Counted from the first letter of the stretch, positions 1 through 6,573 are shown. The stretch is 14,250 bases of DNA from an uncultured Clostridia bacterium (GCA_947567585.1 CANONE010000047.1:1-14250); one strand, 5' to 3'. The notes: generated by a model not told the origin, from the letters alone. Made by a program: numbers and translations.

Positions 1-188
1 TTCCTTGAATCCGTTCCATTTTCAACGAAAATTCTGGCATTTCTCCGGTTTTAAAACAGACTCTAGCCCTATCAAATTCGCATAGCGGTGTTCCTGAAAA
101 AAATTTGCCGTCTTTTTCATTTTCCCCTTACCTTCTGTGGGCCTGTCCCATCTAATAGTCAGAAAGCGCTAAGTAAGGTCCCCGTTCC
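1..188. other. Left-edge intergenic stretch, no gene recognised
   Basis: This stretch is more AT-rich than the rest of the window and has no open frame with both a good ribosome binding site and recognisable protein sequence. A 32-codon minus-strand frame (120 down to 22) has a G-rich stretch just before its ATG but matches nothing I know. I see no tRNA or known ncRNA. It is probably the 3' flank of a gene beyond the left edge, since a terminator hairpin follows at 189-232. Confidence 0.5.
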
Positions 189-232
189 ATCCAAAATTCT
201 CCGCTGGCGGAACAGTTTTGGATTGCCTTTTT
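189..232 (+). terminator. Rho-independent terminator upstream of the C39 peptidase gene
   Basis: Arms ATCCAAAA (189-196) and TTTTGGAT (216-223) pair perfectly and enclose an inner stem TCCG (200-203)/CGGA (208-211). The right arm is followed by TGCC and a run of five T (228-232). The T-tract orientation fits a + strand transcript entering from the left. The A-rich left flank is weak, so function on the minus strand is less likely. Confidence 0.6.
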
Positions 233-328
233 CACAGGTCCTGGAGCGAGGCGGCGGGCCGGCAGGTCCGTCCGCAAAATCCGGCCTTAAAAAACAGCGC
301 GTGCCTAACCAAGAAGGAGGCGGGCTTC

Positions 329-1129
329 ATGGAAAGAACCACACACCGGCGCCGGATAAGAAGGCGCCCTAAAAAAATCCGGCTGATGGTTTACGGATTT
401 GCCGCGGCGGCGGTTTTTACGGCGGGGATCATTGTTGGCGGCATGCTGCGCCAGGAGGGCCGGGCGGAGGATTTGCCCGCCGGACTGATTCAAAGAGAAG
501 GAGGCGTGGGCGCTGTGAAACAGGGAGTCATCGACGCCGGTTTCATTGACCAACGGGAAAAGTATCCTACCGGCTGTGAAAGCGTGTCGGCGGTAATGGC
601 TTTGCAGTATGCCGGAATCGACGTCAGCGTGGAGGAGTTTATTGACAGCTATCTGCCCCGGGGAGAAGAGCCCTACCGCACGGAAGGGGGCGTCTACTAC
701 ACCTGCGACCCCAACCGGGCCTTTATGGGGGACCCCTATTCCCAGGACGGCTGGGGGTGTTATTCGCCTGTCATTCAATCCGCCGCGGAGCGGCTGCTGG
801 CGGACAGGTCCTCCTCGCTTAAAGTGGAAAATCTGGACGGTATGGAGCTTGGGAAAATCGTAGAGGACTACATAGACCAGGGCGTGCCGGTGATTCTTTG
901 GGCGACTATGTACATGGAGCCTCCACAGGTGGGCGCTGTGATGACCATCGAGGGTACCGGAGAGCGGCTGGACTGGATCACCCCGGAGCACTGCCTGCTG
1001 CTGGTAGGCGCGGACGGGGATCAATACTATTTCAACGATCCTCTGGCGGGTAAAGCCGTGGCCTACGAAAAGCGGTCGGTAGAGACCGCCTACCGGGCCC
1101 AAGGGCGGCAGGCGCTGGCCATCTTGTAA
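329..1129 (+). CDS. Membrane-anchored C39-family cysteine peptidase (C39_2-like)
   Basis: The product is 266 aa. The ATG at 329 is chosen because AAGGAGG (314-320) lies just upstream; the frame stays open to 218 but without a comparable site. The N-terminus is a very basic stretch (residues 1-18, many Arg/Lys) followed by one hydrophobic segment (about 19-41). This predicts an N-in, single-pass anchor or uncleaved signal with the rest outside the cell. The catalytic domain fits the papain-like Peptidase_C39_2 fold: YPTGCESVSAVM supplies Cys83, PEHCLLLVGAD supplies His221, and FNDP supplies Asn236/Asp237. A related fold occurs in bacteriocin-transporter peptidases, but no ABC domain or precursor peptide is nearby, so this is an orphan secreted or surface enzyme. 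Its substrate cannot be inferred. The gene stands alone between two terminators, and I see no clear promoter. Confidence 0.82.
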   Translation: MERTTHRRRIRRRPKKIRLMVYGFAAAAVFTAGIIVGGMLRQEGRAEDLPAGLIQREGGVGAVKQGVIDAGFIDQREKYPTGCESVSAVMALQYAGIDVSVEEFIDSYLPRGEEPYRTEGGVYYTCDPNRAFMGDPYSQDGWGCYSPVIQSAAERLLADRSSSLKVENLDGMELGKIVEDYIDQGVPVILWATMYMEPPQVGAVMTIEGTGERLDWITPEHCLLLVGADGDQYYFNDPLAGKAVAYEKRSVETAYRAQGRQALAIL

Positions 1130-1158
1130 AGCCGTGGGACTCAAGCCCGCCTAGCAAT

Positions 1159-1227
1159 AAAGGCGCTTTTGGCTATTATGGAGAGTGGATTCCACCGCAC
1201 TCCATAAGGAACCATAAGCGCCTTTTT
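1159..1227. terminator. Long bidirectional hairpin terminator between convergent genes
   Basis: The outer arms AAAGGCGCTT (1159-1168) and AAGCGCCTTT (1216-1225) pair over 10 bp. The structure continues inward with TTATGGAG (1176-1183)/CTCCATAA (1200-1207) and GTGG (1185-1188)/CCAC (1192-1195). A T run (1223-1227) follows on the + strand; on the minus strand the arm is followed by TTTATT. It lies between the peptidase stop and the glycosylase stop, so it probably ends both transcripts. The stem is about twice as long as a typical terminator. Confidence 0.8.
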
Positions 1228-1281
1228 ATATAATTTGAAGGACCCGCCTGCGTAGAATCGGACGCCGCCCTGGCAGGAGGC

Positions 1282-1848
1282 TTAAAGCCCGCCCAGCTGG
1301 TCAATCTTTTCCCGCAGCTTCAGATAGTCCTCGAAAGCGGCGGGCTTTTGCGAGGGGTTGCGCAGGAGAGCGGCAGGGTGCAGGGTAGCCATCATCAACG
1401 TGCCGTTTTTGTCCACAAATTCTCCGTGCTCCTTGGTGATTTTAATATCCGGTTTCATCATCCGCATAGCGGCCACCCGGCCCAGGCAGACCACAATTTT
1501 GGGCCGCAAAAGGGCGAACTGGTTTCTCAGCCAGCCGATGCAGGCTTCCTGCTCGCCAGGCAGCGGGTCCCGGTTCTGGGGAGGACGGCATTTGACGATG
1601 TTGGCAATATAGATATTGGTTTTGCGGTCCAAATCCACCGCGGTTAACAGTTTATCCAGCAGCTGGCCGCCCCGGCCTACAAAGGGCTCTCCCTGGAGAT
1701 CCTCGTGCTCCCCGGGGCCCTCGCCCACAAACAGCACCTTCGCTTTCCGGTTCCCCACGCCAAACACCACATGGCGCCGACCCTGGCACAGCCCGCACTT
1801 CCGGCAATCCATACACGCTTTCTCTAAATCATCCCAATTATCGTACAT
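1282..1848 (-). CDS. udg: Type 4 (Fe-S) uracil-DNA glycosylase
   Basis: This 188-aa enzyme should remove uracil from DNA as the first step of base excision repair. The start is ATG at 1848, preceded on the minus strand by AAAGGAGG. Four cysteines in the family 4 pattern would ligate a [4Fe-4S] cluster: Cys15 and Cys18 near the N-terminus, then Cys87 (VKCRPP) and Cys103. The uracil-binding and catalytic region reads GEGPGEHEDLQGEPFVG (from residue 42), and the late motif is HPAALLRN (157-164). Length and motif order are normal for the family. The start lies 30 bases after the iscU stop on the same strand, so it is likely the last gene of the iscS-iscU operon. That context fits a protein needing an Fe-S cluster. 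An older reading of this family as a phage DNA polymerase-related protein is less accurate. Confidence 0.92.
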   Translation of the reverse strand: MYDNWDDLEKACMDCRKCGLCQGRRHVVFGVGNRKAKVLFVGEGPGEHEDLQGEPFVGRGGQLLDKLLTAVDLDRKTNIYIANIVKCRPPQNRDPLPGEQEACIGWLRNQFALLRPKIVVCLGRVAAMRMMKPDIKITKEHGEFVDKNGTLMMATLHPAALLRNPSQKPAAFEDYLKLREKIDQLGGL

Positions 1849-1878
1849 GACGGCGCCTCCTTTCCCAAGCCCACGGCC

Positions 1879-2310
1879 TTAGACGGAGCAAGCGCACTCC
1901 TCGCATTCGGGGATTTCACCGACAATAGGTGCGGGGTCGATGCCCTGGCGCTTGTAGTAGTCGGAGACGGCGGCTTTGATGGCCTGCTCGGCCAGGACGG
2001 AGCAGTGGATTTTCACTGGCGGCAGGCCGTCCAGGGCTTCCATAACGGCCTTGTTGGTGAGCTTCAGAGCCTCGCTGATGGGCTTGCCCTTAATGAGCTC
2101 GGTGGCCATGCTGCTGGTGGCGATGGCCGCGCCGCAGCCGAAGGTCATAAAGGAAACGTCGGTAATCACGTCCCCCTCCACCTTGATGTACATGCGCATG
2201 ATATCCCCGCACTTGGGATTGCCCACCTCGCCCACGCCGCTATAGTCCTTCATTTCCCCCACATTCCGGGGGTTTGCGAAGTGGTCCATTACCTTTTCAC
2301 TGTATGCCAT
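1879..2310 (-). CDS. iscU: IscU/NifU-type Fe-S cluster assembly scaffold
   Basis: The 143-aa product is the scaffold on which IscS-derived sulfur and iron are built into clusters. I chose the ATG at 2310, giving MAYSEKVMDHF, the usual family start. A TTG three codons upstream (2319) lies almost on the AAAGGA ribosome binding site and is unlikely. The three conserved ligand cysteines are present: Cys34 (NPKCGD, with Asp36), Cys59 (TFGCGAAIA) and Cys103 (IHCSVLA). The C-terminus adds a short acidic, cysteine-rich tail, PECEECACSV, with Cys136, Cys139 and Cys141 beyond the core fold. The gene follows iscS on the same strand, separated by 178 bases that contain repeat copy A directly before the ribosome binding site. 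Confidence 0.94.
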   Translation of the reverse strand: MAYSEKVMDHFANPRNVGEMKDYSGVGEVGNPKCGDIMRMYIKVEGDVITDVSFMTFGCGAAIATSSMATELIKGKPISEALKLTNKAVMEALDGLPPVKIHCSVLAEQAIKAAVSDYYKRQGIDPAPIVGEIPECEECACSV

Positions 2311-2334
2311 AATAATCAATCCTTTCTTTAATAA

Positions 2335-2440
2335 GGCCGTAGGGACGTTGTCCCTACAACCCTACCGCCTTTAGAAAAGGCGGGCGAAACTCTTTTTACC
2401 GAATTTTTCTTGGTTTGTACCGGTAGCTTTGTGGGCGAAG
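2335..2440 (-). repeat. Dispersed double-hairpin repeat, copy A (iscS-iscU gap)
   Basis: Read on the minus strand toward iscU, the element shows hairpin 1 with arms CCGCCTTT/AAAGGCGG (2383-2376 and 2372-2365). Hairpin 2 follows with arms GTAGGGAC/GTCCCTAC (2357-2350 and 2346-2339), and the element ends in ACGGCC at 2335. Upstream lie an AAATTCGG-like motif (about 2407-2400) and a less conserved segment with AGCTACCG and a CCTTCCGCTTCG stretch that matches copies B and C. The core is 2335-2408; the outer limit near 2440 is approximate. The iscU ribosome binding site follows within about ten bases. No T-tract follows hairpin 2 in this direction, so it is not a simple terminator. Confidence 0.8.
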
Positions 2441-2488
2441 CGGAAGGCTTTGCTTTTTGGGGCGTTTTGCTCTTTTCGCTTTACTCTG

Positions 2489-3700
2489 CTACATATATTG
2501 GTCGTAGTTTACTTTCCCGGTTTTGATGGCGTCCCAGAGGGGGGACATGCTCCGCAGGCGTTCAATAATCTTGGGCAGCACCTCCAGAATGTAGTCCACG
2601 TCCTCCATGGTATTATAGTCGCCGAAGGAAATGCGCAGGGAACCGTGGGCCACCTCGTGGGGCAGGCCAATGGACAGCAGCACATGGCTGGGGTCCAGAG
2701 AGCCGCTGGTGCAGGCCGAGCCCGAGGAGGCGCTGACGCCGTGCATATCCAGCAGCAAAAGAAGCGATTCCCCCTCTACCCCCTGGAAGCAGAAGCTGGC
2801 GTTGCCGGGGAGCCGGTGTTCACGGCTGCCGTTCAGGCGGCTGCGGGGGATTTGCAGAATGCCGTCAATGAGCTTTTCCCGCATGGGGGTGAGCCGGGCA
2901 ACGCGCTGGCCGATGGTGTCTGTGGCCCGCCGCATGGCAGTGGCCAAGCCTACAATCTGGGCGACGTTCTCCGTACCGGCCCGGCGGCCCCGCTCCTGAG
3001 CCCCGCCGTCCATGAAATTATCAATAAACACGCCCGCCCGGATGTACAAAGCCCCTACGCCCTTAGGCGCGTGGATCTTGTGCCCGCTTAGGGAGAGCAT
3101 GTCGATATTCTGCTCCCTCACGTCAATGGGAACATTCCCAATGGCCTGCACCGCGTCCGTGTGGAAGAGGACCCCGTGCTTTTTGCAGATTTCCCCTATC
3201 TCCGGGATGGGCTGAATGGAGCCGATTTCGTTGTTGGCGTACATGATGGTGACTAAAGCCGTGTTCTCGGTAATGGCCGCCTCCAGCTCCTGGGGGCGGA
3301 CCAAGCCGTCCTCATGCACGTCGAGATACGTAACCTCAAAGCCCTCCTTTTCCAGCGCCTGACAGGTGTGCAGCACCGCGTGGTGCTCAAAGGCGGAGGT
3401 GATAATGTGGGTCTTCCCTTTCTTTCTGCGCTGGGCCCGGGCGGCCCCCTTAACGGCCCAGTTGTCGCTTTCGCTGCCGCAGCTGGTAAAATAGATCTCA
3501 TTGGGTTTGGCCCCCAGGCAGCCGGCCACCGTGGCCCGGGCTTCCTCTAAAGGCCCCTTGGCCTGCTGGCCCAGCTCATACAGGCTGGAAGGATTGCCAT
3601 AAATCTCTTTATAAAAGGGCAGCATCGCCGCAAGAACCTCTTCGGAAACCGCCGTGGTAGCGGCATTGTCGACATACACGTTTCTTCGGATATTCTCCAT
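2489..3700 (-). CDS. iscS: Cysteine desulfurase, IscS/NifS family
   Basis: This 403-aa PLP enzyme converts cysteine to alanine and hands persulfide sulfur to the scaffold IscU. The N-terminus VYVDNAATTAVS is characteristic. His106 (FEHHAV), Asp182 and Gln185 (HTDAVQ) position PLP, and Lys208 in SLSGHKIHAPKG forms the Schiff base. The persulfide-bearing Cys330 sits in SSGSACTSG, the mobile-loop signature of group I enzymes (IscS/NifS rather than SufS). The ATG at 3700 is followed by the family-typical start; the ribosome binding site AAAGGAAG lies about 12 bases upstream, so initiation may be modest. It is the first gene of iscS-iscU-udg. I saw no iscR, hscA, hscB or fdx in the window. IscS could also feed tRNA thiolation; tilS in the window is a lysidine, not a thiolation, enzyme. 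Confidence 0.95.
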   Translation of the reverse strand: MENIRRNVYVDNAATTAVSEEVLAAMLPFYKEIYGNPSSLYELGQQAKGPLEEARATVAGCLGAKPNEIYFTSCGSESDNWAVKGAARAQRRKKGKTHIITSAFEHHAVLHTCQALEKEGFEVTYLDVHEDGLVRPQELEAAITENTALVTIMYANNEIGSIQPIPEIGEICKKHGVLFHTDAVQAIGNVPIDVREQNIDMLSLSGHKIHAPKGVGALYIRAGVFIDNFMDGGAQERGRRAGTENVAQIVGLATAMRRATDTIGQRVARLTPMREKLIDGILQIPRSRLNGSREHRLPGNASFCFQGVEGESLLLLLDMHGVSASSGSACTSGSLDPSHVLLSIGLPHEVAHGSLRISFGDYNTMEDVDYILEVLPKIIERLRSMSPLWDAIKTGKVNYDQYM

Positions 3701-3765
3701 ATTTTCTTTAAACTTCCTTTCGCCTCTAGGCGGCTATATAGGGAGTATTCTCTCCCTGTGAGATT

Positions 3766-3795
3766 AATATATACCATTTTAGTATACTTTGTCAA
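3766..3795 (-). promoter_or_regulatory. Sigma-A promoter of the iscS operon
   Basis: On the minus strand a perfect -35 TTGACA (3795-3790) is followed by overlapping -10 candidates. TATATT (3771-3766) has an 18-base spacer and TATATA (3773-3768) a 16-base spacer. Transcription would start near 3760 and give a leader of about 60 bases, which includes small inverted repeats GGGAG/CTCCC (3741-3756) and CGCC/GGCG (3721-3732) before iscS. Confidence 0.75.
3770..3786. promoter_or_regulatory. Inverted repeat across the iscS promoter, candidate operator
   Basis: TATAC (3770-3774) and GTATA (3782-3786) form a perfect 5-bp inverted repeat with a 7-base centre. It sits over the spacer and -10 of the iscS promoter, where a bound repressor would block RNA polymerase. 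Rrf2/IscR-family regulators commonly control isc operons, which makes one a reasonable guess, but the site is short and no regulator gene is in view. Confidence 0.4.
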
Positions 3796-4030
3796 CCCCC
3801 CAAACCCGCCCCCCGCAACTTTTTCTCCCGATAAAGGCCGCTATATTATATGGAGGCGCGGGCATAGGGCGGCATAAATTTGGAGGTGCGGGCTCACACT
3901 ATTTACAAAGGGGCGTCCCGCCCTCCGCTTTGACGGCGCAGCCGCCGGCGGGGCTTCGGCAAAATCCGGCGCAAACCCCCCTTCATCCCCCCTTAGGCTT
4001 TACGAGGACAAAGCCGCCGCGCCTTGAAGC
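3796..4030. other. Divergent intergenic region between iscS and rnj
   Basis: This GC-rich stretch separates two outward-facing promoters. It has open frames but none with a ribosome binding site and plausible protein sequence. Short GC-rich inverted repeats occur near 3914-3960, yet none has a T-tract. I see no known riboswitch or RNA gene. Confidence 0.5.
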
Positions 4031-4059
4031 TTGACAGAAGCGGCAGGAAAGAGTACAAT
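4031..4059 (+). promoter_or_regulatory. Strong sigma-A promoter of rnj
   Basis: A consensus -35 TTGACA (4031-4036) is separated by exactly 17 bases from TACAAT (4054-4059), one mismatch from the -10 consensus. Transcription should start near 4066, leaving an untranslated leader of about 140 bases before the GTG at 4209. Confidence 0.85.
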
Positions 4060-4084
4060 ATATCGTAAATCATTTCGGCTGAAC

Positions 4085-4102
4085 GCGGCACATGCCGCTT
4101 TT
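4085..4102 (+). promoter_or_regulatory. Terminator-like hairpin in the rnj leader
   Basis: GCGGCA (4085-4090) and TGCCGC (4093-4098) form a hairpin followed directly by TTTTA. It begins only about 20 bases after the predicted transcription start. It could act as an attenuator, pause site or 5'-end stabiliser. The short T run makes full termination uncertain. Confidence 0.45.
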
Positions 4103-4145
4103 ATATTATAACGCAACACACTATAAATGCCGGGAAACAAAGGCC

Positions 4146-4177
4146 GCGCCGGAGGGCGAAAGGGCCCGATGCGGCGC
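4146..4177 (+). promoter_or_regulatory. Second leader stem just before the rnj ribosome binding site
   Basis: GCGCCG (4146-4151) and CGGCGC (4172-4177) are perfect complements enclosing a 20-base purine-rich loop with internal GGGC/GCCC-type pairing. The stem ends 17 bases before AAGGAGG (4195-4201). Many RNase J/E leaders are substrates of the enzyme itself, so autoregulation is possible, but this is inference. Confidence 0.35.
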
Positions 4178-4208
4178 TTTGCCGGCTATCCATTAAGGAG
4201 GAAGATCA

Positions 4209-6215
4209 GTGGCAGGCAATGAAAAAAAGAATACTAGGCCCCGCCGTCAGACCGGCAAGGACCAGAGGCCCCAGGATCAGGCTTTAGGCGGCGCGGCGGA
4301 GGCGCCCCGGATTGGAAAGATTGCCGGACCAAAGCCCCAGGGGGAGAAAGCGGCGGCAAAGCCCGCCCGCAGGCCCAGGAAGTCCCCGCCGGCCGGGGGG
4401 CAGAGCCGGGCCAAGCGGCAGACCCTGGGGGCGGCCCCCATCGCGGCGGCCCAGCAGGCGGCGGTAAAGGCCGGCGCGCCCCAGGGGAACGTATGGCAGG
4501 GCGGCACGGCGCAGCCGGTGCAGAAGAGGGGCCGGGGCAGGCCCAGAAAAACGGCAAAGCCGGGGATAAAGGTCTACTTTTTAGGGGGCCTAAACGAAAT
4601 CGGCAAAAATTTTACCGTGTATGAGTGCCAGGACGATATGATCATTGTGGACTGCGGCCTGGCGTTCCCGGACGAGGAGATGCTGGGAGTGGACCTGGTG
4701 ATCCCCGATTTCGCTTTCGTGGAGAAGAACCGGGAAAAAATTCGGGGCATTGTGATTACCCACGGCCACGAGGACCACATCGGCGCGGTTCCCTATCTTC
4801 TTAAGAAGCTGAATGTGCCGGTATATGGCACGGCCCTGACCATCGGGCTGATTGAGAGCAAGCTCAAGGAGCACAATCTTACCGGCTCCGCCAGACTGCA
4901 GGTGACCCCGCCCGGGTCCCATATCCGTCTGGGCTGTATGGAGGTGGAGCTGATCCACGTAAACCACTCCATTGCCGACTCCGTGGCTCTGGCCCTGCAC
5001 ACCCCCGCCGGGGTGCTGGTGCATACCGGAGACTTTAAGATAGACTGCACCCCCGCCGAGGGAGCTATGATCGACCTGGCCCGGTTTGCGGAGCTGGGCA
5101 AGCAGGGGGTGCTGGCCCTTTTGGCGGACTCCACCAACGCCGAGCGCCCGGGCTATACCCAGACCGAGCAGACGGTGAACAATTCCCTGGACTCTCTGTT
5201 TATGCGGGCGGAGGGCAAGCGGATTATTGTAGCCACCTTTGCCTCCAGCATCAGCCGGGTGCAGATGATCATCAACTGCGCGGTAAAATACGGCCGCAAG
5301 GTAGCCCTTTCCGGCCGGAGCATGGTAAACGTGATGGGTATTGCCAGCGAGCTGGGATATCTGGACGTGCCGGACGGGGTGCTGATTGACCTGAGCCTGA
5401 TTAACCGCTATGAACCCGGCCAGCTGGTGCTGATTACCACCGGCAGCCAGGGCGAGCCCATGTCGGCCCTGACCCGCATGGCCTTTTCCGACCACCGGCA
5501 GGTGGCCATTGGTCCCAACGACTTTATTATTCTCTCGGCCCGGCCCATTCCCGGCAATGAGAAAACCGTAGGGGCGGTGGTAGACGAGCTCTTGAAGCAG
5601 GGCTGCACGGTGATCTATGAATCCATGTACGAGGTGCATGTGTCCGGCCACGCCTGCCAGGGAGAGCTGAAGCTCATCCACGGCTTGGTGCGTCCGAAAT
5701 ATTTTATTCCGGTGCATGGCGAACAGAAGCACCTGCGCAAGCACGCGGGGCTGGCTATGGACATGGGGATGCCCCAGGAGAACATCTTTATTGGGGATAT
5801 CGGAAATGTGCTGGAAATCCACGAGGACCACATGCGGCAGCTGGGAGACGTCCCCGCCGGCAGCGTGATGGTGGACGGCCTTGGCGTAGGCGATGTGGGC
5901 AGCATTGTGCTCCGGGACCGCAAGCACTTGGCGGAGGACGGCCTGATTGTGGCCGTATGCTCCATCGAGGCCAGCACAGGCCACGTAGTGGCGGGGCCGG
6001 ATATCGTATCAAGAGGCTTTGTCTATGTGCGGGAATCGGAAGCCCTTATGGTGGAGGCCCGTAAACTGGTATATAACACCCTGGAAGAATGCGCCAAGCG
6101 CCGGGTCCGGGACTGGAGCGGTATGAAGCAAAACGTCAAAGACGAGCTTTCCCGCTTCCTTTACCGCAAAACCCAACGCAACCCCATGATCCTCCCCATC
6201 ATCATGGAAGTCTAG
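4209..6215 (+). CDS. rnj: Ribonuclease J with long basic N-terminal extension
   Basis: RNase J is the metallo-beta-lactamase/beta-CASP enzyme that performs 5'-3' exonucleolytic and endonucleolytic mRNA turnover and rRNA processing. The 668-aa frame starts at GTG 4209, seven bases after AAGGAGG. The catalytic core begins near residue 119 (IKVYFLGGLNEIGKN). Metal ligands are visible: HGHEDH (185-190), His253 (VNHSIADS), Asp275 (HTGDFK), His481 (HVSGHA). His503 lies in PVHGEQKH. The dimerisation and C-terminal domains run to residue 668 (MILPIIMEV). The family core is about 550 aa; the extra 118 N-terminal residues are low-complexity, rich in Ala, Pro, Lys, Arg and Gln, and end in KRGRGRPRK (106-114), an AT-hook-like motif. 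The extension is in frame with the only good ribosome binding site, so it is probably translated. RNase J1 versus J2 cannot be assigned, though all metal ligands are intact. Confidence 0.94.
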   Translation: MAGNEKKNTRPRRQTGKDQRPQDQALGGAAEAPRIGKIAGPKPQGEKAAAKPARRPRKSPPAGGQSRAKRQTLGAAPIAAAQQAAVKAGAPQGNVWQGGTAQPVQKRGRGRPRKTAKPGIKVYFLGGLNEIGKNFTVYECQDDMIIVDCGLAFPDEEMLGVDLVIPDFAFVEKNREKIRGIVITHGHEDHIGAVPYLLKKLNVPVYGTALTIGLIESKLKEHNLTGSARLQVTPPGSHIRLGCMEVELIHVNHSIADSVALALHTPAGVLVHTGDFKIDCTPAEGAMIDLARFAELGKQGVLALLADSTNAERPGYTQTEQTVNNSLDSLFMRAEGKRIIVATFASSISRVQMIINCAVKYGRKVALSGRSMVNVMGIASELGYLDVPDGVLIDLSLINRYEPGQLVLITTGSQGEPMSALTRMAFSDHRQVAIGPNDFIILSARPIPGNEKTVGAVVDELLKQGCTVIYESMYEVHVSGHACQGELKLIHGLVRPKYFIPVHGEQKHLRKHAGLAMDMGMPQENIFIGDIGNVLEIHEDHMRQLGDVPAGSVMVDGLGVGDVGSIVLRDRKHLAEDGLIVAVCSIEASTGHVVAGPDIVSRGFVYVRESEALMVEARKLVYNTLEECAKRRVRDWSGMKQNVKDELSRFLYRKTQRNPMILPIIMEV

Positions 6216-6410
6216 CAGCGTGACCCAGCGTGACACTGGACCCGCTTCGCGGGGGTCTCACCTGCCGGTTCGGTCGGGTCAGAACGATCCCCACTGGGGA
6301 TCTTCCCCGGGCAAAGCCCCGCCCTCGCAGGCAGGGAACTTGCTAGCCGTGCGGACGCGGTCCGTTAGATGCTACCGAGGCTCTCTTTAACTGGCGGTTG
6401 GGTGGAAGCG
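6216..6410. other. Left part of the rnj-gdpP gap, hairpin-rich, no gene
   Basis: A tandem repeat CAGCGTGAC (6216-6224 and 6226-6234) follows the rnj stop directly. Then come hairpins CCCGC/GCGGG (6241-6253, loop TTC) and GATCCCC/GGGGATC (6286-6302, loop ACT), and GGGC/GCCC (6309-6319, loop AAA). CCTGCC (6261-6266) can pair with GGCAGG (6330-6335) and would enclose the last two in a branched fold. None has a T-tract. I see no protein-coding potential here. Confidence 0.5.
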
Positions 6411-6550
6411 ACGCCCTAAAGGCTTTTATGTAGATGGGGCTTCCGGCTTCGAGGCAGGAGCTAATGGTGCGGAATCGACAAAAAATCGGGATAAAAGTTT
6501 CGTCCACCTTTACAAAGGTGGCGGGGAGTGGGGGCAGAGCCCCCACGGCC
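6411..6550 (+). repeat. Dispersed double-hairpin repeat, copy B (upstream of gdpP)
   Basis: The conserved module holds hairpin 1 CCACCTTT/AAAGGTGG (6504-6511, 6514-6521) and hairpin 2 GTGGGGGC/GCCCCCAC (6528-6535, 6539-6546), ending in ACGGCC at 6550. Upstream are AAAATCGG and TAAAAGTTT, then a segment (CTTCCGGCTTCGAGGCAGG and AGCTAATGG) that aligns with copies A and C. Further left, CCCTAAAGGC (6414-6423) matches copy C in inverted orientation (9962-9971). The full element may thus be about 140 bases. The putative gdpP ribosome binding site AAGGAG begins at 6557. Confidence 0.78.
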
Positions 6551-6573
6551 CTAGGCAAGGAGCTGAAAACGCA

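Noticed and set aside
22..120. A 32-codon minus-strand frame (MKKTANFF...) with a G-rich stretch before its ATG
   Set aside because: It is short, has no recognisable family and no promoter; chance is the simpler explanation.
88..372. A 94-codon plus-strand frame overlapping the start of the peptidase gene
   Set aside because: It crosses the terminator hairpin, has no good ribosome binding site, and its sequence is not protein-like.
4590..5984. A 464-codon open frame on the minus strand, opposite rnj
   Set aside because: It is antisense to a fully supported gene, is His/Gln/Gly-rich as expected of complement reading in GC-rich DNA, and shows no domain.
6261..6335. A 75-base cloverleaf-like fold that resembles a tRNA in size
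   Set aside because: It lacks the GTTCRA T-loop in the right place, a D-loop and a CCA-compatible acceptor on either strand.
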